Origin: Phocaeicola_A sp963643925
Lineage (GTDB): Bacteria; Bacteroidota; Bacteroidia; Bacteroidales; Bacteroidaceae
Direction: 5' to 3'
Length of the DNA: 6,159 bases
NCBI GenBank assembly: GCA_963643925.1
Contig: CAVINS010000111.1
Location: forward strand, 1 to 6,159
Part shown: in pieces, positions 1-6,159 of the stretch
Numbering within the stretch: position 1 is the first letter of the stretch
How the letters are laid out: the number at the start of each line of letters is the position of its first letter
Notes under the pieces: generated by a model
Database searches by the model: none
What the model saw: only the letters and a program-made list of their open reading frames with translations
What the model was told of the DNA's origin: nothing
Position numbers and translations under genes: made by a program

Positions 1-156
1 CACCCATCTTGTGCAAAATATGTACGAGTGTTCGGCAAGCCAACAGCTCTACATGCTGAATATCTTATGGGATTTCCAATAGGGGCATCTTCACCGTTTC
101 CACAAACAAAAAAATTATATGATTTATGGACAGCACAAGTATACAAAAAGGATTAA
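1..156 (+). CDS. C-terminal fragment, possible cytosine-5 DNA methyltransferase
   Basis: An open frame enters from the left edge and stops at TAA 154-156, giving the last 51 residues of a protein that starts outside the window. The stretch GKPTALHAEYLMGFPIG resembles the C-terminal region of phage-type cytosine-5 DNA methyltransferases, where a segment of the form GK...VE(W/Y)LMGFPIGW is common. That match is from memory of the family and is short. The catalytic motifs (PC loop, ENV) would lie upstream and cannot be seen. A methyltransferase here would fit the context, since LlaJI-type systems pair McrB/McrC-like restriction subunits with C5 methyltransferases. The fragment overlaps the proposed start of the next gene by 31 bp, so either the two are translationally coupled or the true start of the next gene lies downstream. 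It could equally be the end of an unrelated protein. Confidence 0.4.
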   Translation, partial: HPSCAKYVRVFGKPTALHAEYLMGFPIGASSPFPQTKKLYDLWTAQVYKKD

Positions 157-1770
157 AGGGGTTTGTTGAACCGCTCAGTTCGCAAACGTACCTCAATACA
201 TTCCGAGTACAAAAAAGGACATCGTTGCTTGGAGCTGATATGGGGACAAGGGCAAACTCCATATGGAAAATGGCAGAATATATAGTAGCTCCATATGATA
301 ATGATGAGAGTAAACCACTTGACGAATATCTTAAAGGATGGGCCGGACTTACCAAAAATTATAAGAACCAATTTCTTATAATTGGTATAAGCGAAAGCGA
401 ATGGCAGATGTATGATTCTGACTGCAACCTCTTAGGAGGTAATGACTATATTGAAAAATATCTCAACTCAAAGAAAAANNNNNNNNNNGAAAAAGCCTAG
501 TCCTAGGAAAGCGGATTCTTCTAGCATACAAATTCCTACAGTGTTAACATCATACTTGACAGGCTTATGCACAAAACCATTTATGCTTCTTGCAGGCATA
601 TCTGGAACAGGAAAAAGTCGTATTGTCAGAGAATTCGCCTTTAAGTCTTGCCCGGAAGAGCTCCAAGACATAGACGGAACAACACCTGGCAATTACTGTA
701 TGATTGAAGTAAAGCCAAATTGGCATGATTCTACTGAGCTATTGGGATACTGGAGTAATCTTCAAGAAAAATACATTTTCACCAAGTTCGTTAAGTTCTT
801 GGTAAAGGCAAAGATGTATCCAAATGTGCCGTTCTTTGTCTGCCTTGACGAGATGAATCTTGCTCCTGTAGAGCAATACTTCGCTGAATTTCTTAGCATC
901 GTGGAAACACGCAAGAATGTTAATGGAGAAATCAAAACAGGAACTCTTGTAAACAAAGAATATTTCAAGAAATTTGCTTCAATTTCTAACACAAGGAATG
1001 TTGCCACTGGCGAAGTTGCATACAACTTGAAAAACGACAAAGACATCTATAAAGGTTTATTCGGACTCATTGATGAAAACTGTAAAGGTATAGATGAGGT
1101 AGCAGGTGCTAAGACAACACTTCTTACTGAGGGACTGACTCTTCCTGAGAATGTATTCATTGTAGGAACGGTGAACATGGATGACACAACACATCAGTTC
1201 TCGCGCAAGGTAATAGACCGTGCAATGACTATTGAGATGAATGGCGGTGCATTAGAAGATATATTCAATCACAAAGAAGATTTGGCATATGTTGATTCGC
1301 CACTAACAATGGGCGATTTATATGCCAAATACACTACTGCAAATGAGGTTATAGAGAAATGTAATTCTGTTGTTACTAACGAGCAAATAGAAAACTATAT
1401 CCAAGGCAAATATGGCAAAGGTTTGCCACAACGACTTCAAGCAATCAACACGGTACTAGCAGGAACGCCCTTTACTGTTAGTTATCGTGTAATGAACGAA
1501 TTGACGNNNNNNNNNNNNNNNNNNNNNNNNNNNNNNNNNNNNNNTGACGAAATGTTCCGTATATCAGAAAAAGAACGGCGAAACAATGAATTGGATAGCC
1601 AAGTCAGTGATGAAGATGGCATGAGTCATGAGTTCACAAAACTTGACTGGTTGAAAAAGATTGCACCGCAGCCCCCAAAAGAAGGCAAAAAAGAATACAT
1701 GGCGGTGGATAAACTATCAGAAATGATTGACCGCTTGAACCGCCAAAGTTTCACTCGCTATTGGCCATAA
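126..1770 (+). CDS. McrB-like AAA+ NTPase (restriction motor subunit), interrupted by two assembly gaps
   Basis: This is the AAA+ motor of a McrBC-type restriction system, which in the family forms a hexamer, hydrolyses GTP or ATP and drives the McrC nuclease. Walker A is GISGTGKS (595-618), Walker B is FFVCLDE followed by MNLA (832-864), and the sensor/nucleotide motif is GTVNMDD with N-x-x-D at 1174-1185, matching the NTAD position of E. coli McrB. Arginines in SRKVIDRA (1201-1224) are finger candidates. The protein ends in SFTRYWP, similar to the C-termini of McrB proteins that pair with DUF2357 partners. The roughly 118 residues before the gap at 479 show no recognised domain and may hold the specificity part. 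They read in frame 3, whereas the AAA+ core reads in frame 1; the frames join exactly if the 10-N gap is an undetected 6-base overlap, giving about 542 residues. ATG 126 follows a stop at 120-122; ATG 240 is an alternative start. A second gap (1507-1544) hits the C-terminal helical region. Confidence 0.85.
479..488. other. Assembly gap (10 N), likely overlapping contig ends
   Basis: Ten N separate two ends that share the exact hexamer GAAAAA (473-478 and 489-494). Merging the copies removes 16 bases, which is 1 modulo 3, and shifts the upstream frame 3 exactly into the downstream frame 1, reading NSKKKPSPRKA without a stop. Ten N is a common placeholder for a scaffold join of unknown or non-positive length. 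The most economical reading is that no sequence is missing here. Confidence 0.8.
1507..1544. other. Assembly gap (38 N) in the McrB-like gene
   Basis: Thirty-eight N follow the SYRVMNELT segment and precede DEMFRISEKE. The gene reads in frame 1 on both sides, so 38 bases, or that number plus or minus a multiple of three, keeps the frame. The flanks share TGACG (1502-1506 and 1545-1549), but merging these would remove 43 bases and shift the frame, so unlike the first gap this one probably stands for real missing sequence. It lies in the C-terminal helical part of the AAA+ module. Confidence 0.85.
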
Positions 1771-1782
1771 ACTACTATTTGT

Positions 1783-4233
1783 ATGGAAGCATTACGCTTT
1801 GAACATCAATACGGAGACTATCAAGTTATCGTTAGAAGCGAGGACTTGTCGTATGCTTGGGAACGTTTCAGAGGTCGCATAGACCGAACAAATGATTCCA
1901 AGCTGGAAAGTGATGTGCCATACGAAGAACGGTATTGCCGATATGCATCAAGTGATATTTGTCGCCTAACACTGCATGAGCACAACAACTTGTTATTGAG
2001 GAACGATGAAAGTGAAGCACAAGTGTGGGAAGAACGGTGGCCCGTGATATTTGAGACTTGCGAATACAACATAGCCATCCGATTTAAGACAAACTTTATA
2101 GACAAAGGTACGGCACCAAGGGTGTTGCACGTCCGCAGGGATGTAGAACAAGCATTTTATGTTGATACGGATTACAACGGAGAAAATGTACTCGGCTTGT
2201 CAGGAAACGTGAGTTTCCTCAATGAACCGGGTGTCTTCAAGTTGGAATTCGAGTACCAACATACTGGTCGATTACATCGTGCATGGGTTACGTTTGATGT
2301 CGTTAGTCCGAAACTTGACACAAAGTATGACTACAAGTCACTACTTAACGATGTCAATGAGGAATACAATGACGTTATATTCCGCTACCTTGCCACTACC
2401 TACCAGCAGTTGACACGTGGCCGAGTGCGCAATGACATTGTGTGGATGAATATCTTTGAAGAAATCATTGATGACTATCTCAAGAACATTGAACTCATCT
2501 TGCGCCGACCCCACCAAAATGTATACACTTACAACACTTTTGCAAAGGTTGAGAAAATAAAACGCTGGACTCCTGCATTGGAAGACGAATATGCCGAGGA
2601 ACGAAAAGCAAAGCGATTGGACAACCATTGGTTTGAACTGAAAGAGAGCGATGCAACGGTGAACACACGTGAGAATCGTTTCGTAAAACACACTTTGAAC
2701 CATATTGGCAAACGACTTACAAAGATTCTCAATGAGGTATTGACGCAAAACCGCAATGATGAACTTTCAGACGAACATCGCTGCAGACTTGTCAGTTATC
2801 GGGAACGCATACATAAGTTGGAGCATAATCCATTCTTCCGTACAATAGGGAAATTTGAAGGTATGAGCCAAGACAGCATGGTGTTGCAAAGCCGTGCCGG
2901 ATACCAACAAGTGTACAAGGATTGGATTAAACTGCGCCGTGGCATTGACCTTTACAATGGTGCTTCGAATATCGGCACATTGCAGATATGGGAGATTTAC
3001 GAACTGTGGTGTTTCATCAAGATGAAGCGCATGGTAAAGCAACTACTGCACATAGAAAAGGAAAATCCGCAGTACGAAAAACTTGTGTCTGAACCTGCAG
3101 GGTCTTTACTCAATCCGTTCTCCAACTCACGGATGGAACATGTGGTAACATTCAACTATCCGATGCCGGATGACAATGATGAATCCGAGTGGGCTGAGCA
3201 AATGCGCAATCACAACGGCGATGTTGTGACATTGCACTATCAACACACATTCAACCGCCGGAACTCAGACAACTTTGGAGTGCATACTGCAACCACGGAG
3301 CAGCGTCCTGATATTGTACTCAATATAGCCAAAAAGGACGGAAGCATGATATTGCTGACATATCTATATGATGCTAAGTATAGGGTCATCAGCGACAGTC
3401 GGTTGGACAAAGATGTAGAGCAGGCTGACCTAGACGAGATGAAGGAACTTCATGGCGGTGACTATCCCCCATCCGATGCTATCAACCAAATGCACCGCTA
3501 TCGTGATGCCATTTACTATGGCTCTGACCGGAAGGAACAATCAAGTAAGGAAATCATTGGCGGTTACATTCTCTTCCCTGGGCGAGGTGATAGTGAAACC
3601 ATTGCCAAACGCTACTACAGTAGTAGTGTGGACAGCGTGAACATCGGTGCATTTCCGCTGCTACCAAAGAGCAAAAGTCGAAAGGAACACGAAGGACATG
3701 AGAACGAAGATAGTCCGCAGCTATATAGTCATCTCAAAGACATCCTCTTAGAAAAGGCCATCGGAACAGAGCACGTTGAGAATGCAATTCCACAACGAGG
3801 TCTTGTCTATAAGATGCCGATTGAGCAGGAAGATTCCCTTGTGCTTGTCGGTTACTGCAAAGATGGTCAATGGGACACTGTGCTCAAGAACAAACTTTAC
3901 TATGTAAGAGCTGGCTTCGACAGAGGTTCGCTTCGACTTGTGCAAGGCTTTGAGACGTGCAAGTATCTCATTATGCACGACAAGAAACAAAAAGCCTTGT
4001 TTACATTGACAGGTACAGGCCCACGCATTGTATCGGGAGAAGACCTTAACAAAAAAGGCTTTAGTGCCGGACATGAGTATTACCTCTGCTTTGACTTGGA
4101 GACTAACAAGCCAACAGTAGAATTTATTGATGAAACAGGCAATGTGCTGAAACTTGTCAAGTCGAAGAGTCCATACAAGAAGGATTCTTACTTCTCAACG
4201 CTGAAGCAGTTGCTTGAACCAAAAGAGGGTTAA
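1783..4233 (+). CDS. McrC-like DUF2357 protein with PD-(D/E)XK nuclease domain
   Basis: An 816-residue partner of the McrB-like motor and the presumed DNA-cutting subunit. The N-terminal part (about residues 1-330) looks like DUF2357, with the hallmark NTRENRFVKH at 294-303. A helical linker follows. The PD-(D/E)XK nuclease core has RPDIVLN with D510, then a hydrophobic strand and LYDAKYR with D530 and K532, and after it the helix QMHRYRDAIYY (from 569) typical of this nuclease group; the set appears complete. GGYILFPG (593-600) continues the core. A separate C-terminal domain (about 684-816) is rich in predicted strands, contains KLYYVRAG and GSLRL, and has no firm assignment. E. coli McrC is much shorter (about 350 residues), so this belongs to the large DUF2357 form. 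ATG 1783 lies 12 bp after the motor gene stop, indicating one operon. Sampled lines within it reach 45-50% G+C, above those sampled in its neighbours. Confidence 0.88.
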   Translation: MEALRFEHQYGDYQVIVRSEDLSYAWERFRGRIDRTNDSKLESDVPYEERYCRYASSDICRLTLHEHNNLLLRNDESEAQVWEERWPVIFETCEYNIAIRFKTNFIDKGTAPRVLHVRRDVEQAFYVDTDYNGENVLGLSGNVSFLNEPGVFKLEFEYQHTGRLHRAWVTFDVVSPKLDTKYDYKSLLNDVNEEYNDVIFRYLATTYQQLTRGRVRNDIVWMNIFEEIIDDYLKNIELILRRPHQNVYTYNTFAKVEKIKRWTPALEDEYAEERKAKRLDNHWFELKESDATVNTRENRFVKHTLNHIGKRLTKILNEVLTQNRNDELSDEHRCRLVSYRERIHKLEHNPFFRTIGKFEGMSQDSMVLQSRAGYQQVYKDWIKLRRGIDLYNGASNIGTLQIWEIYELWCFIKMKRMVKQLLHIEKENPQYEKLVSEPAGSLLNPFSNSRMEHVVTFNYPMPDDNDESEWAEQMRNHNGDVVTLHYQHTFNRRNSDNFGVHTATTEQRPDIVLNIAKKDGSMILLTYLYDAKYRVISDSRLDKDVEQADLDEMKELHGGDYPPSDAINQMHRYRDAIYYGSDRKEQSSKEIIGGYILFPGRGDSETIAKRYYSSSVDSVNIGAFPLLPKSKSRKEHEGHENEDSPQLYSHLKDILLEKAIGTEHVENAIPQRGLVYKMPIEQEDSLVLVGYCKDGQWDTVLKNKLYYVRAGFDRGSLRLVQGFETCKYLIMHDKKQKALFTLTGTGPRIVSGEDLNKKGFSAGHEYYLCFDLETNKPTVEFIDETGNVLKLVKSKSPYKKDSYFSTLKQLLEPKEG

Positions 4234-4237
4234 CTAT

Positions 4238-5053
4238 ATGGGAACTATAGATTATAACAAAGCACTGCAATTCTTTCGTCAATGCATTGACGAAATAGAT
4301 GAGCTTATGTCTGAAAAAGATGAAACCTCAAATAAATATGAGGTGTGGAAGGCCAAAACAGAGACATTAGTTGCCCATGTATTCGGTGAAACATCTCCTG
4401 AATACAAAGGTTTACAATCTTTGTTTCATCCGTTATATGCTTGCATGCCACACTTGGACCATATTATTACACGTAAAAACAATCAAAGTGCATATATAAA
4501 TCGTTTACAAGATATCAGACTCAAGTTGCAAGCATATATGAAATTAATTGAACTTAAATCTGATTTTGAAACAACAGAGAATAAACCTCATAGTACTAAC
4601 TCTTTTGACGAAGTAGTACGCATATGCAAGCGATTTCCTAATGTTGTAAGGCATATACAAATCAGACATTCACAAAGACCTTCAATAGAAGTAAATGACG
4701 AATATGACGTTCAATATCTTCTTGAAATTTTGTTAGCAGTTTCTTTTGATGATATTCGTCAGGAAGAGCCTGCACCGAGTTTTGCCGGAACAACATCAAG
4801 AATTGATTTCTTGTTGAAAGATGAAGGCATAGCCATAGAGACAAAAATGACAAGAAAAGGTCTTGCTGACAAGGAACTGACTAAGCAACTTATTCAAGAC
4901 ATTGCACAATATCAAACGCATCCTGATGTATCTTTTCTCATTTGCTTCATCTATGACCCTGACAAATATGTCAGAAATCCGTTTGGTCTTATTAAGGATT
5001 TAGAATCAAAAGGTGACAAACTAAAGATAAAAGTTGTAATCAGTCCACTTTGA
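4238..5053 (+). CDS. Stand-alone PD-(D/E)XK nuclease domain protein with helical N-terminus
   Basis: A 271-residue protein. The C-terminal half (about 150-271) matches a recurring restriction-endonuclease-like domain found in many bacterial defence and conflict proteins: DVQYLLEILL, then PSFAGTTSRIDFLL with D190, IAIETKM with E201 and K203, QLIQDIAQYQTH, and CFIYDPDKYVRNP. D190-x10-E201-T-K203 is the expected metal-binding and catalytic set. I recall this group as near the DpnII-MboI/AHJR-like REase families, but the exact family is not certain. The N-terminal half (1-130) is predicted helical, with KYEVWKAKTETLVAHVFGE; its role is unknown and may be to sense or bind the partner complex. ATG 4238 is 4 bp after the previous stop and is preferred over an in-frame TTG at 4214 that overlaps the McrC-like gene. 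The tight spacing implies co-translation. It is lower in G+C than its upstream neighbour. Confidence 0.82.
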   Translation: MGTIDYNKALQFFRQCIDEIDELMSEKDETSNKYEVWKAKTETLVAHVFGETSPEYKGLQSLFHPLYACMPHLDHIITRKNNQSAYINRLQDIRLKLQAYMKLIELKSDFETTENKPHSTNSFDEVVRICKRFPNVVRHIQIRHSQRPSIEVNDEYDVQYLLEILLAVSFDDIRQEEPAPSFAGTTSRIDFLLKDEGIAIETKMTRKGLADKELTKQLIQDIAQYQTHPDVSFLICFIYDPDKYVRNPFGLIKDLESKGDKLKIKVVISPL

Positions 5054-5130
5054 CCCTAAGCTACATTGGACATATTGAATGAACTTTACAACTAAACAAA
5101 GATATTGGTTGAGGATAAAATATAATAAAT
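5054..5130. other. 77 bp spacer between nuclease and peptidase genes
   Basis: An A/T-rich spacer, the longest in the cluster. I find no convincing Bacteroidota promoter (TTTG at -33 with TAnnTTTG at -7) and no hairpin with a T tract, so the peptidase may be read through from the operon or have its own weak promoter. The stretch just before ATG 5131 is nearly all A and T, as is usual for translation starts in this phylum. Confidence 0.5.
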
Positions 5131-5985
5131 ATGGGAAAATTATCTGTTCAAGAACAAATGTGTTTCAGTACAACACAAATTCGAACGTGGGATGACAAAG
5201 GCTATGCCCATTCTGGTTCTGGATTCTTCTTCAATTTCATAATTGGCGATGACGTGCTACCTGTTTTAATAACCAATAAGCATGTCGTTAATGGTATGGT
5301 TAAGGGTCATTTCCTCATGTCAGAACAAGACGAACAAGGAAACCCTTTATACAAGAAACATTTAAGGGTTAATTTTGAATCTGATTTCAAGGACAATTGG
5401 ATATTTCATCCGGATAGTAATGTTGATCTTTGTGCTCTACCAATACTGCCATTAGTGGAAGCAGCTAACAGAATAGGGCATAAGTTGTTCTATCGAACAT
5501 TTGACAATACACTTATTCCAAATCTTGAAATTGCAGAAACATTTGATGTTGTTGAAGATGTCCTAATGGTTGGTTATCCTGATGGTCTATGGGACTCCGT
5601 AAATAATATGCCAATTGTAAGACGTGGTACAACTGCAACTCAATATAAACTAGACTATAATGGGAAAAAGGAGTTTTTAATTGATGCAGCATGTTTTCCG
5701 GGGTCTAGTGGTTCTCCAGTATTGATGTGCAACATAGGAAGTTTCCGTAATAAATATGGAGGAACTGCATTTGGTAAGTCACGATTTTATTTACTTGGTG
5801 TTCTATATGCAGGTCCGCAGCATGGTATTACAGGAGATATTAAAGTTGTCACCGTTCCAACTGCGACTCAGACCTTAATGTCTCAATCCACAATTCCAAA
5901 CAATTTGGGTTATATAATTAAAGCCGAACGTATCTTAGAATTCGCAGAACCATTCAAAAAAATTATTGAGAGACAAAAGCAGTAG
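5131..5985 (+). CDS. Trypsin-like serine peptidase, predicted cytoplasmic
   Basis: A 284-residue protein with the complete chymotrypsin-fold triad: His51 in LITNKHVVNG, Asp99 in SNVDLCALPI and Ser193 in PGSSGSPVL (190-198), preceded by IDAACF, a pattern like the DA..PGxSGxP of HtrA-type S1 peptidases. GSGFFF (29-34) is the usual first strand before the His. The N-terminus (MGKLSVQEQM) lacks a charged-hydrophobic signal sequence and there is no membrane segment or PDZ domain, so it probably acts in the cytoplasm on a protein partner or target. The same type of trypsin domain occurs as an effector or associated module in several bacterial defence loci. It lies on the same strand, 77 bp after the nuclease gene, which suggests membership of the same system, though the larger spacer leaves room for an independent unit. 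Base composition is A/T-rich, like the preceding nuclease gene. Confidence 0.85.
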   Translation: MGKLSVQEQMCFSTTQIRTWDDKGYAHSGSGFFFNFIIGDDVLPVLITNKHVVNGMVKGHFLMSEQDEQGNPLYKKHLRVNFESDFKDNWIFHPDSNVDLCALPILPLVEAANRIGHKLFYRTFDNTLIPNLEIAETFDVVEDVLMVGYPDGLWDSVNNMPIVRRGTTATQYKLDYNGKKEFLIDAACFPGSSGSPVLMCNIGSFRNKYGGTAFGKSRFYLLGVLYAGPQHGITGDIKVVTVPTATQTLMSQSTIPNNLGYIIKAERILEFAEPFKKIIERQKQ

Positions 5986-5989
5986 TATC

Positions 5990-6036
5990 AAGGCCACTTG
6001 GCTTTAAGAGTTCACCATGGTAAGGTGCTTTTGTTT
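5990..6036 (+). terminator. Possible weak terminator after the peptidase gene
   Basis: Five bases after the peptidase stop codon is a 6 bp stem, AAGGCC with GGCTTT (5990-5995 and 6000-6005, one G-U pair, loop ACTT). A weaker CACC/GGTG stem (6013-6016 and 6024-6027) follows and leads into the T-rich CTTTTGTTT (6028-6036). Position and the T-rich tail fit transcription end for the cluster, but both stems are short. Confidence 0.35.
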
Positions 6037-6112
6037 AATTGCCGAAAGCTAGCGAGCCCAAGAAAGGGATGTGCGCTCTTATCATCTCCATAACATTGAC
6101 ACCGAAACACGC

Positions 6113-6153
6113 AACCGCCTGACTTTAAGCGTTCAGCCTAAGGTCAGGCGGTT
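6113..6153. repeat. Strong GC-rich inverted repeat at the right edge
   Basis: AACCGCCTGAC (6113-6123) is the exact reverse complement of GTCAGGCGGTT (6143-6153), an 11 bp perfect stem around a 19 base loop. The inner bases TT/AA can extend it past a bulged G. No T tract follows within the last six bases seen, so it is not a clear intrinsic terminator. It could be a bidirectional terminator, a recombination or transposon-end site, or an RNA structure whose remainder is outside the window. Confidence 0.6.
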
Positions 6154-6159
6154 CGGTTG

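Noticed and set aside
257..297. Nine-base direct repeat CTCCATATG at 257-265 and 289-297
   Set aside because: The copies are in different codon phases in an A/T-rich coding region, there are only two, and nothing else around them is repeated; chance is sufficient.
442..478. ATG 442 as the start of the McrB-like gene
   Set aside because: It is only the first ATG in frame 1 before the N run. The upstream frame 3 joins the AAA+ core when the duplicated GAAAAA is merged, so this start is probably an artefact of the gap.
2341..2748. Minus-strand ORFs within the McrC-like gene
   Set aside because: They are antisense shadows of a gene with clear domain motifs and resemble no protein family.
4214..4237. 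Upstream TTG start for the second nuclease gene
   Set aside because: It would overlap the end of the McrC-like gene by 20 bp and use a rare start, while ATG 4238 lies 4 bp after that gene's stop and begins a good helical N-terminus.
5121..5126. TATAAT as a -10 promoter box for the peptidase gene
   Set aside because: It lies 4 bases before the start codon, too close for a normal promoter, has no partner box, and A/T-rich leaders are usual before genes in this phylum.
6035..6091. Short minus-strand ORF (18 residues, MEMIRAHIPFLGSLAFGN)
   Set aside because: Too short, with no recognisable family and no supporting start context; the frame closes a few codons upstream in the hairpin.

Overview
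The window looks like a piece of a draft or metagenome-assembled genome of a Bacteroidota bacterium, probably a gut or oral Bacteroidales. The basis is AT-rich coding sequence, A/T-rich leaders with no Shine-Dalgarno motif before the start codons, and the type of McrB/McrC proteins encoded. The species cannot be fixed from the sequence. Two runs of N (479-488 and 1507-1544) are assembly gaps, and both lie in the same gene.

Everything that can be read as a gene is on the + strand and appears to form one defence cluster. At the left edge (1-156) is the C-terminal end of a protein with a weak but suggestive match to the C-terminus of phage-type cytosine-5 DNA methyltransferases. Next comes a McrB-like AAA+ motor (126-1770). 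Then, after 12 bp, comes its McrC-like partner, which has a DUF2357 region, a PD-(D/E)XK nuclease core and an extra C-terminal domain (1783-4233). Four bp later is a second, separate PD-(D/E)XK nuclease with a helical N-terminal half (4238-5053). After a 77 bp spacer is a trypsin-like serine peptidase with an intact His-Asp-Ser triad and no secretion signal (5131-5985). The last 174 bp hold no convincing gene but contain a small hairpin just after the peptidase gene and a strong GC-rich inverted repeat at the right edge.

The core is a modification-dependent or LlaJI-like McrBC restriction module: the AAA+ ring would translocate or remodel DNA and the McrC-like subunit would cut it. What stands out is the addition of a second stand-alone nuclease and a cytoplasmic protease. 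If the left-edge fragment is a methyltransferase, the locus would be a multi-component restriction-modification system carrying a protease arm. That joint function is inference from gene order; the individual domain calls rest on visible motifs.
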